A DNA stretch of 61,777 nucleotides from BS750m-G77 sp043797735 (GCA_043797735.1 JAZDPH010000035.1:1-61777), one strand, 5' to 3'; positions 1-8,930 are shown, counted from the first letter of the stretch. Translations and numbers: made by a program. Notes: generated from the letters alone by a model not told the origin.

Positions 1-1
1 G

Positions 2-712
2 CACTATTCCTCCCACGCCCATGAGCAGGTGCTTAAGGAGCTAGTGCCGGATGTATATAGCCGGGCGGTTGAAGAGGAGAAGCTTGACGTTATAGAGATG
101 CCTAAGATTTCAGAGGTCAGGCTTGACAGGAACAGGCTTTCTTTTAAGGCGGTTGTTTCAATAAGCCCGGAAGTAATGATAAAAGATTACAAAGGGATAA
201 AAGTAGATTATCAGAAGATAGCTGTTTCGGCCGATGAGCTAAAGCGCAATTTAGAATCATTAAAGGAATCCAGAAAGATTGATGCCTTAGATGATAGTTT
301 TGCCAGGAGCCTGTGTTATCCGGCGCTTGGCGATTTAGAAAAGGCCGTTGAAAGGCAGCTCTTTGTTCAGAAGGAGAATAGCCTTCGTCAGAGCGCGGAG
401 AATCAGATTGTCGAAAGCCTGTTAAAGCAGGTAAATTTCAATCTGCCCCAATCAATGATAGAGCGGCAGCTTCAGGAGCTGCTCAGGCAGGCCAAGCTTG
501 ACCTTGCCATGAAGGGGGTGGATCGCGAAAAGATTGATGAACAGGAAAAAGAGATGTCCAAAGAGCTTGAGCCGGAGGCAAGAAGGCAGGTGAAGGTTTA
601 TCTGGTATTATCCGAAATCGCAAAAAAAGAAAACATCCCCCTTGATAACAATATGCCGCGTAAGGTAATGGAGTTATTATTAAAAGAAGCAAACTGGGAG
701 GTTAAGGATTAG
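2..712 (+). CDS. tig: Trigger factor, 3' part, lacking the PPIase domain
   Basis: Ribosome-associated chaperone that meets nascent chains at the exit tunnel. The gene is cut by the window edge; the frame is open from base 2, and the GTG at 29 is internal. The first part matches the end of the ribosome-binding domain, finishing in PEVMIKDYKGIKV. In ordinary trigger factors about 100 residues of FKBP-type PPIase follow. Here a short helix (DELKRNLESLKESRKI) leads straight to LDDSFARSL, the start of the C-terminal chaperone domain. The rest is helical and family-like (FNLPQSMIERQLQELL). It stands upstream of clpP, a common arrangement. The stop codon lies inside an inverted word repeat. Confidence 0.85.
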   Translation, partial: HYSSHAHEQVLKELVPDVYSRAVEEEKLDVIEMPKISEVRLDRNRLSFKAVVSISPEVMIKDYKGIKVDYQKIAVSADELKRNLESLKESRKIDALDDSFARSLCYPALGDLEKAVERQLFVQKENSLRQSAENQIVESLLKQVNFNLPQSMIERQLQELLRQAKLDLAMKGVDREKIDEQEKEMSKELEPEARRQVKVYLVLSEIAKKENIPLDNNMPRKVMELLLKEANWEVKD

Positions 713-771
713 GATAAGGTTAAGTTTAAAAATCACAACCTCAACCTCAACCTTATCCTAATCCTAATTCT
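706..771. repeat. Inverted word repeat, hexamer type (GGTTAA/GGATAA)
   Basis: Arms 706-721 and 749-764 are perfect 16-bp complements. The left arm is a run of hexamer variants (GGTTAA, GGATTA, GGATAA) that includes the tig stop codon. The right arm continues with CCTCAA and CCTAAT variants. The same vocabulary recurs at 7298-7364 and 32459-32514. Confidence 0.85.
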
Positions 772-789
772 TTTAAAATGGAGGTGGTT

Positions 790-1392
790 ATGGACGTAAG
801 AATGCAGACATTGGTTCCCATGGTTATTGAGCAGACGGCAAAGGGCTATGAGCGCGCATACGATATTTATTCGCGCCTCTTGAAAGAGCGCATTGTATTT
901 ATCGGTACGGCTATTGAAGATTACGTGGCAAACCTGGCGATTGCGCAGATGTTGTTTTTGCAGATGGAAGACGTAAATAAAGATATTAACGTTTATATTA
1001 ATTCCCCCGGCGGCTCAGTCAGCGCGGGGCTGGCGATATATGATACGATGCAGTTTGTAAAATGCGACGTCGCCACCTACTGTGTAGGGCAGGCATCCAG
1101 TATGGGGGCGCTGCTTTTGTGCGCCGGCGCTAAAGGCAAACGGCATTCCCTGCCTAACTCCCGGGTTATGATTCATCAGCCCTGGGGCGGCATTCAGGGG
1201 GCGGCAGAGGATATTTCCCGCCATGCCCAGGAAATTTTAAAGATGCGCGATAGGATAAACGAAATACTTGCAAAACATACCAGGCAGCCGCTGGAAAAAA
1301 TACAGAAGGACACCGACAGGGATTATTTTATGTCGGCAGCAGAGGCTAAGGATTACGGTTTAATTGACGAAGTAATAGTACCGCAGGCCTAG
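790..1392 (+). CDS. clpP: ATP-dependent Clp protease proteolytic subunit
   Basis: Serine peptidase that forms the tetradecameric chamber of Clp proteases and needs an AAA+ partner such as ClpX or ClpA. The catalytic triad is visible: Ser104 in GQASSMGA, His129 in VMIHQPWGG, and Asp in TDRDYFMSAAEAKDYGLID. I chose ATG 790 because GGAGG at 780-784 is correctly spaced. The ATG at 778 lies before that ribosome-binding site and would add only MEVV. The length of 200 residues is normal. No clpX follows, although tig-clpP-clpX is the common order; an aminotransferase gene comes 10 bp later. Confidence 0.95.
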   Translation: MDVRMQTLVPMVIEQTAKGYERAYDIYSRLLKERIVFIGTAIEDYVANLAIAQMLFLQMEDVNKDINVYINSPGGSVSAGLAIYDTMQFVKCDVATYCVGQASSMGALLLCAGAKGKRHSLPNSRVMIHQPWGGIQGAAEDISRHAQEILKMRDRINEILAKHTRQPLEKIQKDTDRDYFMSAAEAKDYGLIDEVIVPQA

Positions 1393-1402
1393 GAGGAGTA
1401 AA

Positions 1403-2539
1403 ATGAAAAAGAGTTATTTATTGACGCCGGGGCCTACCCCTCTTCCCCCGCAGGTCTTAGCTGCGCTGGCCCGGCCGATCATGCATCACCGTACCCCGCA
1501 ATTCCAGGCAATAATAAAAGAGGCGCAAGGCGGGCTAAAGTATTTGTTTCAGACTGCAGGCGATGTTTTTATGCTGGCCTCTTCCGGGACCGGTGCGATG
1601 GAGGCGGCAGTGGTCAACCTGCTTTCGCCGGCGGATACGGCAATTATAGTCCAGGGCGGCAAATTTGGCGAAAGATGGACGGAGCTCTGCAGGGCATACG
1701 GGATAAATGCCGAGATAATTGACGTGGAATGGGGTAAGGCTGTCTCTGCGCAGGAGATTGCAAAAAGGCTAAAGGCAAATCCCAGGATAAAAGTAGTTTT
1801 TACCACGCTCTGCGAAACCTCCACGGGCGTGGATAACGATATTGAGTCTATAGCAGGAGCAGTAAAGGCTACAGACGCGGTATTAGTCGTAGATGCCATC
1901 AGCGGCCTGGGGGCAGTTGATTTAAAAACCGATGCCTGGGGCTGCGATGTGGTGGTTTCAGGTTCGCAGAAAGGGCTGATGCTCCCTCCGGGACTGGGCT
2001 TTATCTCTGTTAGCCCCAAGGCCTGGAAATTGGCGGAAAATGCAAAATGTCCGAGGTATTATTTTGACCTGAATAAAGCCAAAAAGGCCCTAAGTAAAAC
2101 CGATACGCCCTTTACGCCGGCCATAACTTTAATCATCGCCTTGATCGAGTCGTTAAAGATGCTTAAAGAAGATGGGCTGGAAAATGTATTCAGCCGGCAC
2201 AAAAAGATGGCGGATGCTGCCCGGGCAGCAATGAAGGGCCTGGGGTTAGAGTTATTTGCGTCTTCCGCTGCTTCGGATGCGGTAACTGCCGTAAAAGTTC
2301 CCGGGGCAATAGACGGAGAAAAGCTGGTCAAAACCATGCGCGACGCTTACAGTATTACTATTGCCGGCGGGCAGGCAGAACTAAAAGGAAAGATTTTCAG
2401 GATTGCCCATATGGGCTATATCGGGGAGTTTGATATTATTCTGTGTATATCCTGCCTGGAAAAAGTATTGCATCAGGCGGGGCATAAGTTTGAGTTGGGT
2501 GCGGGGGTAAGGGCGGCGGAAGAAGTATTCTTGAAATAA
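1403..2539 (+). CDS. Class V aminotransferase (serine-pyruvate/alanine-glyoxylate type)
   Basis: PLP-dependent fold type I aminotransferase of 378 residues. It begins with the family signature LLTPGPTPLPPQVL and HHRTPQF. SSGTGAMEA binds the PLP phosphate, VVDAISGLG holds the Asp that pairs with the pyridine nitrogen, and SGSQKGLMLPPGL carries the Schiff-base Lys. The gene lies 10 bp upstream of serA, with which it probably forms an operon, and no serC is seen. My inference is that it supplies the phosphoserine transamination step; a purely catabolic alanine-glyoxylate role is the alternative. GGAGG at 1391-1395 precedes the start. Confidence 0.85.
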   Translation: MKKSYLLTPGPTPLPPQVLAALARPIMHHRTPQFQAIIKEAQGGLKYLFQTAGDVFMLASSGTGAMEAAVVNLLSPADTAIIVQGGKFGERWTELCRAYGINAEIIDVEWGKAVSAQEIAKRLKANPRIKVVFTTLCETSTGVDNDIESIAGAVKATDAVLVVDAISGLGAVDLKTDAWGCDVVVSGSQKGLMLPPGLGFISVSPKAWKLAENAKCPRYYFDLNKAKKALSKTDTPFTPAITLIIALIESLKMLKEDGLENVFSRHKKMADAARAAMKGLGLELFASSAASDAVTAVKVPGAIDGEKLVKTMRDAYSITIAGGQAELKGKIFRIAHMGYIGEFDIILCISCLEKVLHQAGHKFELGAGVRAAEEVFLK

Positions 2540-2549
2540 GGGAGTAAAA

Positions 2550-4136
2550 ATGATTAAGATTCTAGTCAGCGATGCATTGTCGGAAGAGGGCCTGAAGATA
2601 CTCAGAGAGGTTAAGGAATTTAAGGTTGATGTCAAGACCGGCATGAAGCCTGAGGAGTTGAAGGAGGCTGTTAAAAATTACGATGCCCTGCTGATAAGAA
2701 GCGCGACCAAAGTTACCAGAGAGGTCATTAACGCAGCCGATAAATTGAGGGTTATCGGCCGTGCCGGCGTAGGCCTGGATAATGTGGACCTGGAGGCGGC
2801 TACGCAAAAGGGGATAATCGTAATGAACACACCTGCCGGCAATACCATCTCCACCGCTGAACATACCATGAGCATGATTCTGGCGCTCTCCAGGAATATA
2901 GCGCAGGCGAATATCTCGATGAAAAAAGGCGAATGGAAGCGTTCAAAGTTTATGGGGGTTGAGCTTTACGCCAAGACGCTGGGGGTGGTGGGCCTGGGCA
3001 GGATCGGTTCGGAGTTGGTTAAGCGGGCCTTGTCTTTTGAGATGAAAGTTTTAGCATATGATCCGTTTCTTTCGCTGGAGGTGGCAAAAAACCTGGGGGC
3101 GGAAGTGGTGGAATTAAAGGAACTGCTTAAGCGCTCCGACTATATCAGTGTACATGCCCCTTTGGGCAAAGAGACAAAACATATGATTTCCGACGGTGAA
3201 TTCGCCTTAATGAAGAAGGGGGTGCGTGTCGTTAATTGCGCCCGCGGCGGAATTATTGACGAGGCAGCGTTGGTAAAGGCGGTTAAAGACGGCAAAGTGG
3301 CCGGCGCGGCTTTGGATGTGTTTGAAGAAGAGCCCTTGCCTGCAGAGAGCGAGCTTTTAAAATACGACAATATTATTCTTACTCCCCATTTAGGCGCCTC
3401 AACCGAAGAGGCCCAGGTTAACGTGGCCATTGAGGTATCGGAGATAGTGCGCGATGCTCTTCTAAACAGGGGGATTCGTAACGCCGCAAATTATCCCTGC
3501 CTTGAAGCTGAAACTGCCAAGATTATCCAGCCGCAGATCAATCTGGCAGAAAAGCTAGGGGCATTCGCCAGCCAGTTAATTGAAGGCAGGATTTGCGCGT
3601 TGAATATAAAATACAGCGGAGAGATTATCAAGCAGACTCTTGCGCCGCTTACGCTTGCGGTGGCAAAGGGGATGCTCTCTCCGATGCTGCAGGAGACGGT
3701 AAATTTTATAAATGCCGTGGCCTTAGCAAAAGAGCGGGGCATAAAGATAAGCGAGTCAAAGTCCTCCCAGGAGGAGGAGTTTGTGAGTTTAATTGAGCTG
3801 GAGCTTAAGACCGACAAAGAAACATACGCTATCTGCGGCACATTATCGGCTAATAAACAGCCGCGGGTGGTAAAGATAAATCAATATTATGTGGAGCTAT
3901 CTCCCTACGGAGAGATGATTTTTATACAGAACCTGGACAAGCCGGGCATCATCGGTAATTTAGGGACTCTTTTAGGAAAACACAACATTAATATCGCGGC
4001 AATGACCTTTGGCCGCGATAAGCGCGGCGGCCGGGCGATCAGCGTATTAAATGTGGACAGCCCCGTATCAGCTGCTATCCTGGATAAGATAAAGAAATTA
4101 AAGAATATTCTAACGGTAAAGGTAATAAAACTATGA
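2550..4136 (+). CDS. serA: D-3-phosphoglycerate dehydrogenase
   Basis: Catalyses the first committed step of serine synthesis, 3-phosphoglycerate to 3-phosphohydroxypyruvate with NAD. The order is substrate-binding domain, NAD-binding domain (GVVGLGRIGSELVKRA), catalytic Arg in NCARGGIIDEAAL, Glu in FEEEPLP and His in LTPHLGASTEEAQ. An intervening (ASB-type) domain follows and a C-terminal ACT domain begins near FIQNLDKPGIIGNLGTLL. At 528 residues it is the long form, whose ACT domain usually senses serine. Its ATGA stop/start overlap with the next gene suggests coupled translation. Confidence 0.95.
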   Translation: MIKILVSDALSEEGLKILREVKEFKVDVKTGMKPEELKEAVKNYDALLIRSATKVTREVINAADKLRVIGRAGVGLDNVDLEAATQKGIIVMNTPAGNTISTAEHTMSMILALSRNIAQANISMKKGEWKRSKFMGVELYAKTLGVVGLGRIGSELVKRALSFEMKVLAYDPFLSLEVAKNLGAEVVELKELLKRSDYISVHAPLGKETKHMISDGEFALMKKGVRVVNCARGGIIDEAALVKAVKDGKVAGAALDVFEEEPLPAESELLKYDNIILTPHLGASTEEAQVNVAIEVSEIVRDALLNRGIRNAANYPCLEAETAKIIQPQINLAEKLGAFASQLIEGRICALNIKYSGEIIKQTLAPLTLAVAKGMLSPMLQETVNFINAVALAKERGIKISESKSSQEEEFVSLIELELKTDKETYAICGTLSANKQPRVVKINQYYVELSPYGEMIFIQNLDKPGIIGNLGTLLGKHNINIAAMTFGRDKRGGRAISVLNVDSPVSAAILDKIKKLKNILTVKVIKL

Positions 4137-5875
4137 AGAGGCCTATTATTAAGTTAGCAGCCTTTCTGTTTTCTGTTTTCTGTTTTCTGGTTATTATATC
4201 TTCCGTTGCTTACGCAGGAGAAATTACCATTATTTATACCGGAGACACCCATGCGATGCTCTATCCTTGCAACTGTCCTATAGAGCCTGACGGAGGCATT
4301 GCTAGGAGAGTGGCTCTAATTAAAGAGTTAAGGGAAAAATATCCGGCCTGCCTGGTTTTGGATTCGGGAAATTTTTTCGCCGGCGGCCTTTTGGATGAAT
4401 ATACGCAGAATACCGGCCTTGATAAGAGGCGCACGATGATAAATCTAAAAGGCATGGAGATGGCCGGCTATGATGCCGTGGCAGTAGGCGATGCGGAATT
4501 CAATTTCGGCAAGGATTTTTTGCTGGAAAATATTGCTCAGGCGCAGATGCCTTTTCTTTCCTCTAACATTAACTTAAGTAAATTCCTGCCTTCGTTAGTC
4601 AAGGAAATTGACGGGGTCAAGATCGGCATCGTCGGGTTGACCGCGCCTTTGGCTGCCCAAAAGGCAGAGGGGTTGAAATTCATCGACCCCGAGATTGCCT
4701 TAGCCGCGCAGGTTAATGAATTAAAGAAGAACGGCGCAGACGTAATAGTGCTTTTAAGCAACCTGCAAACAGAAGAAAATCTGGTCTTAATCCAAAACAT
4801 AAAGGGGATAGATATTGTTATCGAGGGCGGCGATGCCCAGGGCAAGCCTTTTACAAAAATAGGCGACGCTGCAGTTGTTAAGGCCAGCCGGCAGGGCCGC
4901 CGGCTCGGCAAACTTACCTTTTCTTTAAAGGACAATAAGTTAACGGACTTTAAATCAGAGAATTTACGGCTTTCCGATGAAATTAAAAATGACCAGGATG
5001 TCCTTTCGGTATTACCGATGTGTTTTACAGATGCCAACTGCCGGCAGGACGGCCTGGAAGGCGCCTGTAAAGGCCCCGGGGAAAACAACGCATCCTGTGT
5101 ATTCGAAAAGTCAAATCCAGTAAAACTTTTGGTTATCACCGCCAGCAAATGCAAGACTTGCAATACATATGAGGTCATTGAGTCTTTGAAGAAACATTTT
5201 CCGGGGCTGGATATTTCTTACCTTTATTATCCCGGCAGAAAGGCGCAGAAGTTTATCAATGATTTCGCGATTGGAGCCCTGCCGGCGTATCTTTTTGGCG
5301 CGGAGGTTGAAAAAGACAGGAAATTCGCTAATTTCAAGAAGGACCTTGCAAAAAAGGACGGTTATTATTTATTATCGCCCCAGGCAAGCGGCATCGCTTA
5401 TTTTATTAATAGGAAAGAAGAGAAGAAAAGGTTTGATTTATTCTTGAGCCTGTTTGATAAGAACAGCCGGCAGGTTCTTGAGGTAACGCGGGAGTTTAAT
5501 CCGGAGGTGCATTTTCTGGCCGCTGAGAAGGGCGAGGGTTTTGATGCTGCCGCAGGCAGCATTGAGGCCGAGGAGTACCTGCGCGCGGCCTGCCTGAAGA
5601 AATACTATCCGGGAAAGTTCTGGGATTATATAAGCTGCCGGGCTGCCGATATCAATACCTCCTGGTGGGAGGATTGCGCCGGCGAAGTGGACAGGGATAA
5701 AATTAAAGCCTGCGCCAGGGGCGATGAAGGCAAGGGGCTTTTAAGGGATAATATAAGCATTAACAAAGAAATTCATGTTTTATTCGGGCCGGTATATATG
5801 ATAAATAATAATGAGATATTCAGCTCAAAAGGGGCCATTTCGAAAGAAGAATTGGAGAGGGTTATTAAAAAATAA
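4133..5875 (+). CDS. Secreted metallophosphoesterase-like protein with thioredoxin-like C-terminal half
   Basis: The 580-residue product starts with a signal peptide (hydrophobic residues 5-27, VAYA cleavage-like site). Residues about 30-260 follow the 5'-nucleotidase/UshA metallophosphoesterase pattern: TGDTH at 36-40, PCNC at 45-48, GGIARR, LVLDSGNFF and AVGDAEFNFG. The usual metal and catalytic residues are partly replaced: GNHE reads GDAE, and the Asp of the second motif is Asn. The C-terminal half holds CKTC at 340-343 in a thioredoxin-like setting, then a Cys-rich region with WWEDCAGEVDRDKI that I cannot assign to a family. It probably acts in the periplasm; substrate unknown. Overlaps serA by 4 bp. 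Confidence 0.7.
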   Translation: MKRPIIKLAAFLFSVFCFLVIISSVAYAGEITIIYTGDTHAMLYPCNCPIEPDGGIARRVALIKELREKYPACLVLDSGNFFAGGLLDEYTQNTGLDKRRTMINLKGMEMAGYDAVAVGDAEFNFGKDFLLENIAQAQMPFLSSNINLSKFLPSLVKEIDGVKIGIVGLTAPLAAQKAEGLKFIDPEIALAAQVNELKKNGADVIVLLSNLQTEENLVLIQNIKGIDIVIEGGDAQGKPFTKIGDAAVVKASRQGRRLGKLTFSLKDNKLTDFKSENLRLSDEIKNDQDVLSVLPMCFTDANCRQDGLEGACKGPGENNASCVFEKSNPVKLLVITASKCKTCNTYEVIESLKKHFPGLDISYLYYPGRKAQKFINDFAIGALPAYLFGAEVEKDRKFANFKKDLAKKDGYYLLSPQASGIAYFINRKEEKKRFDLFLSLFDKNSRQVLEVTREFNPEVHFLAAEKGEGFDAAAGSIEAEEYLRAACLKKYYPGKFWDYISCRAADINTSWWEDCAGEVDRDKIKACARGDEGKGLLRDNISINKEIHVLFGPVYMINNNEIFSSKGAISKEELERVIKK

Positions 5876-5877
5876 AC

Positions 5878-5993
5878 CCAAATTCCAAGATACAATAACC
5901 CTGCCTGCGGGGCTCGCAATGACGAATGTTTGGTAATTGGTTATTGAATATTGGAATTTGTTTGTATCTTGTGTCTTGGCCATTGGTTATTTC
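5878..5993. repeat. Inverted word repeat, heptamer type (TTGGTTA)
   Basis: AATTCCAAGATACAA at 5881-5895 is answered by TTGGAATTTG and TTGTATCTTG around 5951-5971. The right side is a chain of 7-nt variants of TTGGTTA. The middle contains GGCTCGCAATGACGAATG, which resembles the GTCATTGCGAG repeats at 31192 and 41399. This stretch plus a weak AT-rich leader fills the gap before the next gene. Confidence 0.65.
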
Positions 5994-6045
5994 GTGTAAA
6001 AAACATGATTTATTTCGAATTTAACATTAAATTAAGGGGTGTTAC

Positions 6046-7284
6046 ATGAAAGATAGGCCTAAGATTTATATTATTGACGTTACTAACCGCGACGGGGTGC
6101 AGACTTCGCGGATCTGCCTTTCCAAACTGCAAAAGACGATGCTCAATATTTACCTTAACGAAATGGGCATCTTTCAGTCGGAGTTCGGCTTTCCGGTTAC
6201 GCACCATGAGACAAATTATCTGAATGCAAACCTGGAGTTGGTAGGAAGAAAAGTAATCTCAAGGATGAGGTTAGGGGGCTGGATCAGGGCGACCAGGGAT
6301 GATGTGAGCGCGGCCCTGCGGATGGTCCCGCAGATAAAACACCTGAACCTTTCCATTTCAACCTCAGAACAGATGATCATGCATAAATTTAAAGGAAAGC
6401 TTGACCATCAGTCAGTGATAAGGGAGATGGCAGCCGCAGTCAGGCAGGCCAAGAAGTCAGGCGCCTCCAGCGTCGGGGTTAACGCTGAGGATGCCTCGCG
6501 CACGAAGATGGAGTATCTCATAGAGTTTTCACTGGCCGCTAAAAGCGCAGGCGCCGACAGGATTCGTTATTGCGATACCTTAGGCTACGATACGCCGTTT
6601 ACAATTTATGAAAGAATTAAACTCCTTGCCGAAACGGTTTGTATGCCTTTAGAGATTCACTGCCACAACGACTTGGGGATGGTGGTGGCAAATTCTATTG
6701 CCGGGGCAAAGGCGGCAAACGACGCCGGATTCGACGCCTACATAAATACCTGCGTTAACGGCATGGGCGAGCGCGCCGGTAATGCGGACCTGGTTTCGGT
6801 AATCCTGGCTATAAAGTACGGCAACGGTATGCAGGGATACGCGTTAAGCGAAAGGATTAATTTAAAAATCGCCTGGAGGCTTTCTAAATACGCATCTTAT
6901 GCCTTTAGCGTGCCCATACCGATAAACCAGCCGGGAGTAGGCGCTAATGCCTTTGCGCATGAATCGGGAATCCATGCCGACGGGGCCCTCAAAGACAGGC
7001 GTAATTACGAACTCTATGACTTTGAGGAATTAGGCAGGGGCGAGCCGGAGATAGTCCAGACCGGCCGCAGGATAACTACCGGAGAATATTCGGGTATAAA
7101 GGGCTTTAGAAACGTTTACGAGAAACTGGAAGTTTCATTTGCCGACGACAAAGAGGCGAAGGAGGTTTTGGAACTGGTCAGGTATGCCAATGTCCATAAC
7201 CAGAAGCCCCTGGTTGATGAAGAGTTAAAATTTATCGCTCGTAATCCGGAGATCGCGCGCAAGATTTTTACCATGACACCGTAA
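6046..7284 (+). CDS. Re-citrate synthase-like enzyme (homocitrate/isopropylmalate synthase superfamily)
   Basis: TIM-barrel acyltransferase of the DRE-TIM metallolyase group. The N-terminus reads DVTNRDGVQTSR rather than the DTTLRDGEQ of NifV/LeuA, followed by MGIFQSEFGFP, a pattern I associate with the Re-citrate synthases of clostridia and other strict anaerobes. Metal ligands are visible in EIHCHNDLGM, and the GERAGNADL segment and AHESGIHADG are typical of the superfamily. The LeuA allosteric domain is absent (412 residues). No Si-type citrate synthase is in the window. Homocitrate synthase is the main alternative. It is a single gene between two word repeats; the start is ATG after AAGGGG. 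Confidence 0.7.
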   Translation: MKDRPKIYIIDVTNRDGVQTSRICLSKLQKTMLNIYLNEMGIFQSEFGFPVTHHETNYLNANLELVGRKVISRMRLGGWIRATRDDVSAALRMVPQIKHLNLSISTSEQMIMHKFKGKLDHQSVIREMAAAVRQAKKSGASSVGVNAEDASRTKMEYLIEFSLAAKSAGADRIRYCDTLGYDTPFTIYERIKLLAETVCMPLEIHCHNDLGMVVANSIAGAKAANDAGFDAYINTCVNGMGERAGNADLVSVILAIKYGNGMQGYALSERINLKIAWRLSKYASYAFSVPIPINQPGVGANAFAHESGIHADGALKDRRNYELYDFEELGRGEPEIVQTGRRITTGEYSGIKGFRNVYEKLEVSFADDKEAKEVLELVRYANVHNQKPLVDEELKFIARNPEIARKIFTMTP

Positions 7285-7297
7285 TAGGTTATAAAAA

Positions 7298-7364
7298 TGA
7301 GGTAGGTTAAGGATAAGGCTGAGGATGAGACAGGAATTCTAAACCTTAACCTAAGCCTTAACCT
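7298..7364. repeat. Inverted word repeat, hexamer type (GGTTAA)
   Basis: Left arm of hexamers GGTTAA, GGATAA, GGCTGA, GGATGA; right arm CCTTAA, CCTAAG, CCTTAA, CCT. Roughly 15 of 20 positions pair when the arms are aligned. It ends about 10 bases before the purA start and leaves no recognisable ribosome-binding site. Confidence 0.8.
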
Positions 7365-7374
7365 GATATTTTTA

Positions 7375-8643
7375 ATGAATACCATACTAGTAGGCACGCA
7401 GTGGGGGGATGAAGGCAAGGGTAAGGTAATAGATATCTTATCCGAAAAGGCAGATTATATCGTGCGTTACCAGGGCGGGAATAATGCCGGGCATACCGTG
7501 GTAGTAGGCGATAAAGAATACATTTTTCATCTGATGCCTTCCGGGATATTACATAAAGGCAAGATCTGCTGTATCGGAAACGGTGTGGTAGTTGATCCGA
7601 GGGTGCTCCTGGAGGAGATAAGGGGGGTTTCTTCCTCCGGGGTCAGTGTTGGCCGGCGCCTTAAAATATCTTCCTTAAGCCACGTCATCCTTCCCTACCA
7701 CAGGATACTTGATAAACTGCGCGAGAAAAAAAGGGCGCAGAAGATCGGGACAACCGGAAGGGGCATCGGCCCCTGTTATGCCGATAAAATCATCCGTTGC
7801 GGCATAAGAATGATCGACCTTTTAAACCCGCGGGTATTAAGCGATAAGCTAAAGGATAATTTAGGGGAAAAGAATGAAATGTTCAGGAAGGCCTATGGCC
7901 ATGGCGGGTTTAAATTTAATGATGTCTTTAAGGAATACGCCAATTACGGAAAGCTATTTGCTCCCTATATCTGCGACACTGCCTCTTTGCTTAATAATGC
8001 GGCCAGGCGCAAGAAAAATATCCTTTTTGAGGGGGCGCAGGGCACATTTTTAGATATTGATTTCGGAACCTATCCATACGTGACTTCTTCCTCCACAACG
8101 GCCGGCGGGGCATGTGTCGGCACAGGGATTTCTCCGGTACTGATAGATAAAGTGGTGGGTGTGGCAAAGGCCTATACTACGCGCGTGGGGGAAGGGCCGT
8201 TTCCCACGGAGTTCTCTTTAAATTTCGGTAACTTTATGAGGGATAAAGGCAACGAATTCGGGGCCACAACCGGAAGGCCGCGCAGGTGCGGATGGTTTGA
8301 TGCGGTGATGGTAAAAGAAGCGGTTAGGATAAACGGAATTTCGGAATTGGCGATAATGAAAATGGATATATTAGATGGATTGGATTCGGTTAAGGTATGC
8401 ACAGGATACAGGTATAAAGGCAGGAGGCTCAAAGAATTTCCTTATGACCTGGAAGCAATAAGAAACGCAAAGCCCCAGTATAAACAGTTGCCCGGATGGA
8501 GCAAAACGGTTGATAATGTCAAGGGCCGGCGCAAGTTAGGCCCCAACGCAAAAAGATATCTGAGGTTTCTCCAGGATATCCTATCCGTTAAGATCTCCAT
8601 TGTTTCAGTGGGTTCCGCCAGGGAAGAAACCCTGTATATCTAA
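7375..8643 (+). CDS. purA: Adenylosuccinate synthetase
   Basis: GTP-dependent ligase joining IMP and aspartate, the first step from IMP to AMP. The GTP-binding loop GTQWGDEGKGKVIDIL is at the N-terminus, with NNAGHTVV, GTTGRGIGPCYADK and FEGAQGTFLDIDFGTYPYVTSS in order. The 422 residues match the family length. ATG 7375 is the natural start by alignment, but the sequence before it is the tail of a word repeat with no Shine-Dalgarno motif. A cluster of palindromes follows, so it may be transcribed alone. Confidence 0.95.
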   Translation: MNTILVGTQWGDEGKGKVIDILSEKADYIVRYQGGNNAGHTVVVGDKEYIFHLMPSGILHKGKICCIGNGVVVDPRVLLEEIRGVSSSGVSVGRRLKISSLSHVILPYHRILDKLREKKRAQKIGTTGRGIGPCYADKIIRCGIRMIDLLNPRVLSDKLKDNLGEKNEMFRKAYGHGGFKFNDVFKEYANYGKLFAPYICDTASLLNNAARRKKNILFEGAQGTFLDIDFGTYPYVTSSSTTAGGACVGTGISPVLIDKVVGVAKAYTTRVGEGPFPTEFSLNFGNFMRDKGNEFGATTGRPRRCGWFDAVMVKEAVRINGISELAIMKMDILDGLDSVKVCTGYRYKGRRLKEFPYDLEAIRNAKPQYKQLPGWSKTVDNVKGRRKLGPNAKRYLRFLQDILSVKISIVSVGSAREETLYI

Positions 8644-8851
8644 GTGAGGTCTAAACTTATGGAGCGAAGCGAACATAAGTTTATGACCGAACTTATCCCG
8701 CCGAATGTGCTAAAATTGTGGAACAGAATTTTAGCACATCCTATGAGGCGGGATAGAGGATACAGCTGGAGCGAAGCGAACATAAGTTTATGACCGAACT
8801 TACCCAGCATTTTCTAAGACGAAATTATTTATAGGCTAAGAAAGGGCTGGG
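8643..8851. repeat. Composite palindrome cluster with a 35-bp direct repeat
   Basis: Hairpin a: AAACTTATG 8653-8661 with CATAAGTTT 8674-8682. Hairpin b: TATCCCGCC 8694-8702 with GGCGGGATA 8747-8755, enclosing TGTGCTAAAATT 8706-8717 with AATTTTAGCACA 8727-8738. A 35-nt block at 8661-8695 is repeated exactly at 8768-8802. Hairpin c: CCCAGC 8803-8808 with GCTGGG 8846-8851. The design, a variable AAGTG-led stem followed by a TATCC/GGATA stem, recurs at 9571 and 10116. Confidence 0.85.
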
Positions 8852-8871
8852 TCAAGCGCTCATTAAATATC

Positions 8872-8900
8872 TTGACTATAAACACCACTTATGTTATAGT
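8872..8900 (+). promoter_or_regulatory. Sigma70-type promoter of the OmpA-like gene
   Basis: TTGACT (8872-8877), 17-nt spacer, TATAGT (8895-8900), followed by AAGGAGG at 8918-8924 and ATG 8931. Close to consensus in sequence and spacing; not tested. Confidence 0.7.
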
Positions 8901-8930
8901 AAAAAATAAATTTATAAAAGGAGGCGTAGC

